NCBI GenBank assembly: GCA_937892395.1
Contig: CALAGJ010000065.1
Span: forward strand, 1 to 17,700
DNA: 17,700 bases
Reading direction: 5' to 3'
Source of the DNA: an uncultured Parafilimonas sp.
Lineage (GTDB): Bacteria > Bacteroidota > Bacteroidia > Chitinophagales > Chitinophagaceae
Shown: positions 1 through 7,344 of the stretch, one piece after another
Layout: each line of letters opens with the position of its first letter
Numbering within the stretch: position 1 is the first letter of the stretch
Program-made: the position numbers and the translations under genes
Notes under the pieces: model-generated
What the model saw: the letters and a program-made list of their open reading frames with translations, nothing else
Database searches by the model: none
What the model was told of the DNA's origin: nothing

Positions 1-2
1 AT

Positions 3-515
<513 letters not shown>

Positions 516-518
516 AAG

Positions 519-591
519 AGCCGCTTGTCGGAATCGAACCAACGACCTACTGATTACAAATCAGTTGCTCTACCAGCTGAGCTAAAGTGGC
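519..591 (-). tRNA. tRNA-Thr (anticodon TGT)
   Basis: Minus-strand gene of 73 nt with a normal D arm (AGCTCAGCTGGTAGAGC), anticodon arm ACTGA-TTTGTAA-TCAGT (anticodon TGT, Thr) and T arm with GGTTCGATTCC. The acceptor stem is GCCACTT against AAGCGGC, so it contains one A4•C69 mismatch, with the other six pairs canonical. No CCA is encoded. It is the first gene of the tRNA transcript and lies downstream of a consensus Bacteroidota promoter at 643-672. Confidence 0.93.
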
Positions 592-642
592 TTTTTATAT
601 ATTTTTGATATTGTCTAAGAACAAACCCTTTTTACGGGGTCG

Positions 643-672
643 CAAAGGTAGATGAAAACTTTACTTTACAAA
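643..672 (-). promoter_or_regulatory. Bacteroidota-type promoter of the tRNA-Thr/tRNA-Tyr transcript
   Basis: On the minus strand there is a -33 element TTTG (complement of 669-672), an 18-base spacer, and a -7 element TACCTTTG (complement of 643-650). This matches the TTTG / TAnnTTTG promoter known for the primary sigma factor of this phylum. Transcription would start about 5-8 bases downstream, near 636, leaving a short leader before tRNA-Thr. The hpf gene upstream ends in its own terminator, so the tRNAs need a separate promoter. Confidence 0.7.
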
Positions 673-745
673 ATTTTCAAAAAAATATTTTCTAATTTTC
701 ATGTGTTTAAACATACTAATTTGTTGAATCTTGCCTAAGTTAGCT

Positions 746-1006
746 TTATGGTGTGATAATCTGACTGTTTTGCGGATCTGTAGGTGAAAAGCTGATATCT
801 ATAGAATCTGTGATAATGGTATCCTTTTGCATCACAGCACTATCCTTAACTTCATCATCCTCATTTATAAAGGTATAATAGAGCATGAGGGAATCATTTG
901 GTAATATTCTTCTTTCAAAAATTTTTGCCTTGGTACTAACCATATTTTGGCAACCACAGCATGATAATGATAAAAAAATGATAAGTGTGAATGCAATTAA
1001 TTTCAT
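746..1006 (-). CDS. small putative lipoprotein, 86 aa, function unknown
   Basis: I chose the ATG at 1006 rather than the upstream in-frame start at 1039. The longer version would begin inside the hpf terminator hairpin, and the ATG at 1006 puts a typical signal directly at the N-terminus (MKLIAFTLIIFLSLSCCGC). The hydrophobic segment ends in a Cys-rich stretch (C16, C17, C19), consistent with lipoprotein processing, although the lipobox is not canonical. The mature part is short, acidic and Asp/Ser/Thr-rich, with no domain I recognise. The start lies about 20 bases after the hpf terminator, and the tRNA promoter lies downstream, so it probably has its own weak expression or depends on read-through. 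It could be a lineage-specific envelope protein or a fortuitous frame; the signal sequence favours a real gene. Confidence 0.5.
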   Translation of the reverse strand: MKLIAFTLIIFLSLSCCGCQNMVSTKAKIFERRILPNDSLMLYYTFINEDDEVKDSAVMQKDTIITDSIDISFSPTDPQNSQIITP

Positions 1007-1021
1007 GGTGCCACACTTACC

Positions 1022-1054
1022 AAAAATCAGGCCACGCATTTAAGTGGCCTGATT
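1022..1054 (-). terminator. Rho-independent terminator of hpf
   Basis: An 11-bp perfect inverted repeat, AATCAGGCCAC (1025-1035) and GTGGCCTGATT (1044-1054), has an 8-base loop and is followed on the minus strand by a T run at the base of the stem. It begins 7 bases after the hpf stop codon. Confidence 0.85.
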
Positions 1055-1060
1055 ATATTT

Positions 1061-1360
1061 TTAAGCTGCGAGTTTATCTTTTCGCCTTTTCATTTGGGAA
1101 ATCATTGATTCTAATGCAGAATCGAAGGAAGTTTCAAAAGATTTTGAACTTGCTTTTACAAAAAAACTATGTCGTGGCACTTGTACTTTTATTTCTACAA
1201 TCTTGTCTTTTATATTATGTACAATATTATCCAACTTTAAAAATACTTCTATACTTAAGATTCTGTCATTAAAGATATTTAATTTTTGTGCTTTAGTTTT
1301 TACATAATCCATGAGTTTTAAGTCTGCGTCAAAATGTACTGTTTGAATGTTTACGTTCAT
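1061..1360 (-). CDS. hpf: ribosome hibernation-promoting factor, short form (HPF/RaiA family)
   Basis: A 99-residue protein of the ribosome-associated translation inhibitor family. These factors bind the decoding and P-site region of the 30S subunit and hold ribosomes inactive in stationary phase. The N-terminus MNVNIQTVHFDAD, the central strand motif (VEIKVQVPRHSFFVKASSKSFE) and the basic C-terminus (KRRKDKLAA) follow the usual Bacteroidota pattern. The length is that of the short form, lacking the C-terminal dimerisation domain of long HPF. It is followed by its own terminator and then the tRNA-Thr/tRNA-Tyr genes, a linkage commonly seen in this phylum. The xerC-type recombinase gene often found upstream of hpf is not present here; the next gene upstream is a UbiA-type prenyltransferase 206 bases away. 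Confidence 0.9.
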   Translation of the reverse strand: MNVNIQTVHFDADLKLMDYVKTKAQKLNIFNDRILSIEVFLKLDNIVHNIKDKIVEIKVQVPRHSFFVKASSKSFETSFDSALESMISQMKRRKDKLAA

Positions 1361-1566
1361 ACTTTATTACTTTTTAGATGAAAAAAATGGGTAAAATCAC
1401 ATCATCGGCAAATGTTTTTTTTAAAGAAATTGTTTCTGCAAGTATAAATATAACATCTTTCTTATCCAATTTTTTTTTGCTAATTTTTTGGACAATTTTA
1501 TGACCAGAGCGGGTAGCTTATTTCTGTAAAAAAGTTTTACAATGCAGTGAGTATGATAAGCATTTC

Positions 1567-2499
1567 CTAAGAGTAGAATTTATAGAAAATCATAGATACA
1601 ATACCACTAAGCATGATGATTTTTATCAGCGTACTAAGCCGATGAAAATCTATAGCATTTGACGATTTGTAAAGCTTTTGTATAGATAATGCCAAAGGAG
1701 CAATGAGTAAAATCATACACCAGCCGAAACTCAACCACCATCCAAATTGTAGTACATAGATATTGATAAACAAAAGACTTGTCAATAATACCACCATCCA
1801 AACACCTGCAAACATCTTACTTACATTAACACCCCATACCAAGGGCATAGTAGTGCAGCCATACCGGCGGTCCCCTTCCATATCTTCCATATCTTTTACC
1901 ACTTCTCTTATGAGTGATATTACAAATGCAAAACCTGCATACAGAAATGAGAAACGGGCAATTTTTGGCATATTGAGCAATGAATCTCTAAAGAAAAATC
2001 GAGCCTCACACCAAGTTAATACAAGAATAACCCATGCTGTAAGAAGGGATATTAATATATTGCCAACCAATAGCTTTTTTTTAAGTGATATGGAATAGAT
2101 AAACAATAGTATAACACAGGACAGGTTTGAAAAACCCAATAATGTAACCTTAGTAGTAAAATCAAGGTAGAAGCCAATTACAATGCCGATCATACTCAAG
2201 ATGAGGTGCCAAATGATTGTCCACCGTCTGCTTATAAATTTTTGAACAATCAGCTTATCCGGTTTATTCACCTGATCAATGTTTACATCGAAATAATCAT
2301 TAATAATATACCCTGCTGCTGCTATGAAAACTGAAGATAAACTGAGTAAAATAAATTGAAAAGGAGAAAGGCTACTTTTTTTGCCTGCCTCTTCAAATAC
2401 AGGTTGAATGATGCAGGTCCAAAATAAAAACTGTGTAAGTGCTATAAACACCAAATTAGGCCACCTAATCAAACGTATAAAAGCTATTACCAGTTTCAA
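1567..2499 (-). CDS. UbiA-superfamily prenyltransferase (geranylgeranylglycerol-phosphate geranylgeranyltransferase-like)
   Basis: A 310-residue polytopic membrane protein, typical UbiA length, with about eight or nine hydrophobic segments. Both Mg2+/diphosphate-binding motifs are visible: NDYFDVNID at 67-75 (NDxxDxxxD) and REVVKDMEDMEGD at 198-210 (DxxDxxxD). The family moves a polyprenyl chain from its diphosphate onto an acceptor in the membrane. Many Bacteroidota genomes carry this version, which is usually annotated as geranylgeranylglycerol-phosphate geranylgeranyltransferase by similarity to the archaeal enzyme. The real acceptor cannot be read from sequence, and menaquinone- or heme-related prenyl transfer are alternatives. 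The ATG at 2499 gives MKLVIAFIRLIRWPN, a normal UbiA N-terminus. It lies 108 bases downstream of the alpha/beta hydrolase gene on the same strand and may be transcribed with it. Confidence 0.85.
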   Translation of the reverse strand: MKLVIAFIRLIRWPNLVFIALTQFLFWTCIIQPVFEEAGKKSSLSPFQFILLSLSSVFIAAAGYIINDYFDVNIDQVNKPDKLIVQKFISRRWTIIWHLILSMIGIVIGFYLDFTTKVTLLGFSNLSCVILLFIYSISLKKKLLVGNILISLLTAWVILVLTWCEARFFFRDSLLNMPKIARFSFLYAGFAFVISLIREVVKDMEDMEGDRRYGCTTMPLVWGVNVSKMFAGVWMVVLLTSLLFINIYVLQFGWWLSFGWCMILLIAPLALSIQKLYKSSNAIDFHRLSTLIKIIMLSGIVSMIFYKFYS

Positions 2500-2607
2500 A
2501 ATTTTATTTTGGCAAATAAAAGAAAGAAAGATTGCTCTTCCTTTATTTTATTTTGAGTAAGAAAACTGTAAAACCAATGAAGTTTTTTTTAGATGCAATA
2601 GCAACTA

Positions 2608-3396
2608 TTAATACAACAAAATATCTCTGATAAAATTATGATATTCATCAAAGGAGGGTAAATTATTATGACCGCCACCCGGGATTTCTATAAGCGTAAT
2701 TTTATTTGGATTTATTTTTTGTAAATTTTCACTTTGTGTTAAAGGGATTAACCAATCCTTTGTACCATGTATAATATAGGTATGACAATTTACCCTTTTA
2801 ATCCATTTATCTGTGCGTAAATGATACCTCAACATATACCTATGTGGTAAAAATGGGGCATATCTTTCAGCTACTTTTTTAAAACTAAAATAGGGTGAAT
2901 CCAAAATGAGGTATCTCGGTTTGTTGTCAGCTGCAACTTTTGTAGCAAATCCGCTTCCCATACTTCTTCCATATACTAAAATATGATGCTCCGGATATTG
3001 CGCTGCAAGCGTATCATATACAAACTGCATATCATCTAACATTTCTTTTTCGCCACGTTTACCTGTGCTTTTCCCAAAGCCTCTGTAATCAACCAACACT
3101 ACATCATAGTCGTATCTATAAAAATCTCTTGCATATTTTGCCCAGCCTTTTATACTTCTGGTATTGCCATGAAAATATAGTATGAGTCCTTTTGGATTTG
3201 TATGAAAGAAATGAAGCCCATTAATCGTAACTGATTGTTCTACCTCAAAATTTAATTCCCGAAAGGGTATATCATATTTATACACAAAATCCTGTGGTAA
3301 TTTTTCTGGTTTAAATATCAATCGCTCTTGTACAAAATATCCAATAAGGAATACTGCTATATAACAAACTATTATATAAATGACAATAGGAGGCAT
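2608..3396 (-). CDS. membrane-anchored alpha/beta hydrolase (Bem46/ABHD-like serine hydrolase)
   Basis: From the ATG at 3396 the protein has 262 residues, opening with a single transmembrane segment (PPIVIYIIVCYIAVFLIGYF) and followed by a serine hydrolase fold. Numbered from this ATG: oxyanion-type HGN at 76-78, VDYRGFGKS at 102-110, nucleophile elbow GRSMGS with Ser145, acid Asp214 in HGTKDWLIP, and His243 in GGGHNNL. All triad residues are present, so it should be an active esterase, thioesterase or lipase-like enzyme held at the inner membrane. The substrate is unknown. A longer version starts at TTG 3423 and is preceded by AAAGGAG four bases upstream. I prefer the ATG because leaders in this family usually start close to the membrane segment and this phylum rarely uses such ribosome binding sites. 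It lies 95 bases downstream of the NagB–PIG-L gene. Confidence 0.82.
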   Translation of the reverse strand: MPPIVIYIIVCYIAVFLIGYFVQERLIFKPEKLPQDFVYKYDIPFRELNFEVEQSVTINGLHFFHTNPKGLILYFHGNTRSIKGWAKYARDFYRYDYDVVLVDYRGFGKSTGKRGEKEMLDDMQFVYDTLAAQYPEHHILVYGRSMGSGFATKVAADNKPRYLILDSPYFSFKKVAERYAPFLPHRYMLRYHLRTDKWIKRVNCHTYIIHGTKDWLIPLTQSENLQKINPNKITLIEIPGGGHNNLPSFDEYHNFIRDILLY

Positions 3397-3491
3397 ATAC
3401 AAAGATTGAAAATATGCCGTCAAATTACTCCTTTCATTGTTATTAGATCAAATCAAAATCTGAGTGTATAAACAATAGCTCCCATAAAATA

Positions 3492-5396
3492 TTAAAATTT
3501 CCATTTCACAAATGCCTCCATTGCGGCATATTGTGTGAGTCCAAGACTGGCGTAGAGCTTTGCTGTATGGGCATTTCGCTCTTCTGCACGCTGCCAAAAC
3601 TCTCTTGCATCTGCACCTTGAAATGGCACGCTATCTTTTTGGCTTTGATGTATAAAAATGCCATGTCTTTTTTTCATTACCTGCTCCGGACTCATAGGAA
3701 TTGCCATTTCTATTTCATCAATATCCCATTCCTGCCAGGCTCCTTTATACAACCAGAGCCAGCAATCTTTGATCCATTCATCACCCTCTTGCTTGCATGC
3801 TTTTAAAGCTTGATCAATGATATTAAAACAAGTAAGGTGTGTACCGTGAGGATCTGCAAAATCGCCTGCGGCAAATATTTGGTGTGGTTTTATTTTTCTA
3901 AGCAATAATTTTGTTATGGCAATGTCTTCATCTCCGAAAGGATTTTTCTCAATAGTACCCGTTTCATAAAATGGAAGATTCATAAAATGCCAATTACCCT
4001 CGGGCAAACCCACATACCTACATGTGGCAGCAGCTTCTGTACGACGAATCAATCCTTTTACTGCCCTCACTTCTTCGGTATCTGGACTATAATCTTTTTT
4101 ATTGAGCAAATGTGTGCGTGCTTCTTCCAATAACTGTGTAGCTTTGGTGTTGTCCTGATGAAAAAGGGTTTCAAAGCCAGCGGCAAAATCCATAAATCTG
4201 GTTACAAAATCATTGGCAACAGCAATATTTCCACTGGTTTGATATGCTACATGTACATCATTTCCATGTGCTTTCAAACGCATAAAAGTGCCGCCCATAC
4301 TAATGATATCATCATCTGGATGTGGGGAAAATATTAGCGATGTTTTTGGATATGGTGTACTTCTCTCCGGATGATTGGGTATTGTAACATTTGGCTTACC
4401 TCCCGGCCAACCGGTTATACTATCCCTAAGCATATAATACACTAACAAATTAATATCATAAGCTGATCCTCTCTCTACTAACAGCTCCCCAAGACCATGT
4501 TCATTATAATCCACTTCCGTTAAACTAAGAATGGGTTTTTTAACCTGTAATGACAAACCTATCACAGCTTTTTTCATCATTTGATCATCCCACAATACAT
4601 CTCCGCCAAGCCAAGGCGATTTGAATCTGGTCAACTCTCTAGCGGCAGTTTGTTCAATGACAAATGTGCAATGCTCATGCTGTTGCAAAATACTTGCAGG
4701 TACTTGCTCAGATATATTTCCCTCCACTGCTTGTGCCACGATGGATGCCTTATTGCCCCAGGCCATTAAGATTATTTTCTTTGCTTTCAAAATATCGCTA
4801 ATACCTACTGTTATAGCCAGTCTGGGCACTTTACTGATATTTTCAAAATCTCTTGCATTTGCCAATCGAGTACTCGTATCTAAGTTTACCAATCTGGTGC
4901 CGGAGTAGATGCTACTACCTGGTTCATTAAAGCCAATATGGCCATTAAGTCCTATACCCAATAATTGTAAATCAATACCTCCTTTTTGGGCAATAAGCGA
5001 TTCATAATTTGCACAATGCTTTTTAATATCAGTCCTTTCCCATTCCCCATTTGGTAAAAAAATGTTTTCGGGTAGTATATCTATATGATTGAATAAATGG
5101 CGATGCATAAATGACCAATAACTCTGTGGTGAATGCTGGCTGATACCATAGTATTCATCTAAATTAAAACTGATAACATTTTTAAAACTTAGTCCTTCAT
5201 GTTTGTGCAGTTTTACCAATTCTTTATAGAGTGTAATGGGTGTGCTACCAGTAGCTAAACCCAACACACAGGCCTTGCCAATAGCATGTTTTTCTCTTAT
5301 TAAATCTGCAATTTGTGTGGCCACATGGTGTGAGCCGGTTGTAGAATTATCAAAAATTTGAACAGGTATTTTTTCTAATGCATTAGCAATATTCAT
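3492..5396 (-). CDS. nagB: glucosamine-6-phosphate deaminase fused to a PIG-L/LmbE-type deacetylase
   Basis: A 634-residue two-domain protein. The N-terminal half (about 1-265) is NagB, which converts glucosamine-6-phosphate to fructose-6-phosphate and ammonia. Visible motifs are the phosphate-binding loop LGLATGSTP (45-53), NLDEYYG (78-84, with the proton-transfer Asp80) and GLNGHIGFNEPGS (149-161, with catalytic His153 and Glu158). The C-terminal half (about 350-634) is a PIG-L/LmbE zinc deacetylase: SPHPDDD (357-363, metal-binding His and Asp pair) and GDFADPHGTH (511-520). The fusion is known from Bacteroidota. The deacetylase half could act on a GlcNAc derivative and feed the deaminase, but this is inference, and no separate nagA is visible in the window. 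The protein has no signal peptide and is cytoplasmic. It lies 93 bases downstream of the GH20 gene, probably in the same transcript, forming an amino-sugar salvage unit. Confidence 0.92.
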   Translation of the reverse strand: MNIANALEKIPVQIFDNSTTGSHHVATQIADLIREKHAIGKACVLGLATGSTPITLYKELVKLHKHEGLSFKNVISFNLDEYYGISQHSPQSYWSFMHRHLFNHIDILPENIFLPNGEWERTDIKKHCANYESLIAQKGGIDLQLLGIGLNGHIGFNEPGSSIYSGTRLVNLDTSTRLANARDFENISKVPRLAITVGISDILKAKKIILMAWGNKASIVAQAVEGNISEQVPASILQQHEHCTFVIEQTAARELTRFKSPWLGGDVLWDDQMMKKAVIGLSLQVKKPILSLTEVDYNEHGLGELLVERGSAYDINLLVYYMLRDSITGWPGGKPNVTIPNHPERSTPYPKTSLIFSPHPDDDIISMGGTFMRLKAHGNDVHVAYQTSGNIAVANDFVTRFMDFAAGFETLFHQDNTKATQLLEEARTHLLNKKDYSPDTEEVRAVKGLIRRTEAAATCRYVGLPEGNWHFMNLPFYETGTIEKNPFGDEDIAITKLLLRKIKPHQIFAAGDFADPHGTHLTCFNIIDQALKACKQEGDEWIKDCWLWLYKGAWQEWDIDEIEMAIPMSPEQVMKKRHGIFIHQSQKDSVPFQGADAREFWQRAEERNAHTAKLYASLGLTQYAAMEAFVKWKF

Positions 5397-5489
5397 TTTG
5401 TTTGATTAATGCTTATAAAATAATTTTCGCTTACACTTTTATTCGATATGAATCCAACATTTAAAAATATTCTTCGGGAAAATAAAATA

Positions 5490-7079
5490 TTATTCCCCAG
5501 TCATATTGTAATTAAAACCCCACAATTTGTAGCGCATCAGTTGTATTTGTAATCGCTTTTCAAATGATGGCCAATCCTTTTGCTGAGGCATAGACCAAGC
5601 TACTTCACTAAGTGCGGATAGACGTGGAAAAATCATATACTCTACCTTCTTGGTATTTGCCATATATTCAGTCCAAACATTGGCTTGGACACCTTTAATA
5701 TATTTTTGCTCATCCGCTGAAAGCGAAACTGGCAAAGGATTGTAGCTATATACCTGCCGCAGGGGCAAATAACCACCAATATTTAAACTGTCTTCATTTT
5801 TGCTTTGTGCATGATCAAAATAACAAAACTCGCCGGGGGTCATTATGGCATCATGATTTTGCTTTGCTGCGGCTATTCCCCCTTCTTCTCCACGCCAGCT
5901 CATTACAGTGGCATTTGGAGCAAGTCCTCCTTCTAATATTTCGTCCCAACCAATAATATTTCTTCCTTTGCTATTGAGGTATTTTTCAATACGCTGTATG
6001 AAGTAAGATTGTAATGCATGTTCATCTTTTAGACCTTCTGCGGTTATTCTTTTTTGGCACTTCGTGCAATGTTTCCAGCTTTCTTTAGGACACTCATCAC
6101 CTCCAATATGGATGTATTTTGATGGAAATAATTCCATCACTTCATTCAAAACATTTTCAAGAAAATTAAACACTGAATCATTACCAGCACAATACACATC
6201 ATCAAATACACCCCAGGTTTGTTGTACTTGATAAGGCCCTCCTGAGCAGCCTAAAAATGGATAAGCAGCCAAGGCCGCAGAACTATGCCCTGGCATTTCT
6301 ATTTCGGGAATTACAGTAATAAATCGATCACTAGCATACTGTACAATTTCTCTTATTTCATCCTGTGTATAATAACCACAATATTTTATACCATCGTTTC
6401 CAGTACCGGGATAATTTCCAATGATGGTGCCTGCTCTGCATGATGCTGTTTTTACCAGCTCCGGATATTGCTTTATTTCTATTCTCCAACCTTGGTCTTC
6501 TGTAAGGTGCCAATGAAAGCTGTTCAATTTATGCAATGCCATTGCATCTAAATATTTCTTGATAAAAGATACAGGCATAAAGTGTCGTCCGCAATCTAAA
6601 TGCAGACCTCTGTATTCAAAGCGAGGGGCATCATTAATGGTACAGCATGTTATTGATAAGCTTTTCGTTCTTGTTAATGGCAATAGTTGTATCAGGCTTT
6701 GCATACCATAAAACAAACCATTGGATGTGGCAGCTTGTACACGAATGTTTTGCTTATTTACTTCTACACTGTAAGCTTCTTTAGCCAATGCCAACTCTTT
6801 GTCAATGATAAATTCAATTCTATTCGATTGCTTAGAAGCATCCTTTGCATCAACTAACAATATGTCATAAAATTCATTTAAGTAATTTTTAAAAAATGAA
6901 CTTACTTGCTCCGACTCTTTTGAAGGGGCATAACATTCTACAGCATGGTTTATGCTAAAAGTACCCCCAGTAATAATGAATTCTTTTGGCGCCGGAATAA
7001 TTGATATGCTTTGAGCAGAGATGGTTTTGCTATAGATACTGAACAGTAATAAAACTATAATCGAAGAATATTTTATCAT
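5490..7079 (-). CDS. secreted beta-N-acetylhexosaminidase, glycoside hydrolase family 20
   Basis: From the ATG at 7079 the protein has 529 residues. A TTG at 7118 would add 13 residues ahead of the signal peptide and is less likely. The signal peptide MIKYSSIIVLLLFSIYSKTISA is followed by a GH20b-type N-terminal domain and a TIM-barrel GH20 domain. Signature stretches, numbered from this ATG, are YRGLHLDCGRHF, HWHLTEDQGW (189-198), PEIEMPGH (258-265) and HIGGDECPKESW, with the catalytic Asp328-Glu329 pair. The family removes terminal GlcNAc or GalNAc by substrate-assisted catalysis, so the enzyme likely trims chitin oligosaccharides, glycoproteins or murein fragments in the periplasm or outside the cell. 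It is the first gene of the amino-sugar pair with nagB. The C-terminus (RYKLWGFNYN) is complete, and no T9SS sorting domain is seen. Confidence 0.9.
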   Translation of the reverse strand: MIKYSSIIVLLLFSIYSKTISAQSISIIPAPKEFIITGGTFSINHAVECYAPSKESEQVSSFFKNYLNEFYDILLVDAKDASKQSNRIEFIIDKELALAKEAYSVEVNKQNIRVQAATSNGLFYGMQSLIQLLPLTRTKSLSITCCTINDAPRFEYRGLHLDCGRHFMPVSFIKKYLDAMALHKLNSFHWHLTEDQGWRIEIKQYPELVKTASCRAGTIIGNYPGTGNDGIKYCGYYTQDEIREIVQYASDRFITVIPEIEMPGHSSAALAAYPFLGCSGGPYQVQQTWGVFDDVYCAGNDSVFNFLENVLNEVMELFPSKYIHIGGDECPKESWKHCTKCQKRITAEGLKDEHALQSYFIQRIEKYLNSKGRNIIGWDEILEGGLAPNATVMSWRGEEGGIAAAKQNHDAIMTPGEFCYFDHAQSKNEDSLNIGGYLPLRQVYSYNPLPVSLSADEQKYIKGVQANVWTEYMANTKKVEYMIFPRLSALSEVAWSMPQQKDWPSFEKRLQIQLMRYKLWGFNYNMTGE

Positions 7080-7194
7080 TGACAACTTTTTTTTAATTGG
7101 TGTGAAGATAAGTGTCAAAGCGATTATCTAAAGCATCAATCATTGCTCATACGATTGCATAAAATATTTCTTACTGACCAATGTTAATATTTAT

Positions 7195-7208
7195 TGCTCA
7201 GCTGAGCA
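7195..7208. repeat. 14-bp perfect palindrome upstream of the hexosaminidase gene
   Basis: TGCTCAGCTGAGCA is fully self-complementary and lies 115 bases upstream of the GH20 start codon, in the 265-base gap between that gene and the EnvC-like gene. This is the size and symmetry of an operator for a dimeric regulator, but no second copy is seen nearby and no regulator gene is present in the window. It is followed by G, not by a T run, so it does not look like a terminator. The rest of the gap (7080-7344) shows no gene. Confidence 0.3.
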
Positions 7209-7344
7209 GGGTGTTCGAATAAGAAAGGGGGTGTAAAACATCAATCAAATTTTGGCACTACAAATTTGGTTGTCAAATGACCAATACGTTTTTTACAGAG
7301 CTTTTTTATAAAGAAGAAATGATAAATGTGTTTGTGAAAATTTC

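Noticed and set aside
991..1272. Plus-strand 93-residue frame across the hpf region
   Set aside because: It is opposite hpf and its terminator; hpf is clearly recognised, and this frame has no signal or domain.
1526..1540. Weak hairpin GTAAAA-AAG-TTTTAC downstream of the prenyltransferase gene
   Set aside because: The stem is six AT-rich pairs without a T run in the right direction; not enough for a terminator call.
4581..4908. Two plus-strand frames with Cys-rich hydrophobic stretches inside nagB
   Set aside because: The minus-strand NagB domain is fully conserved here; the frames lack conserved features and overlap each other.
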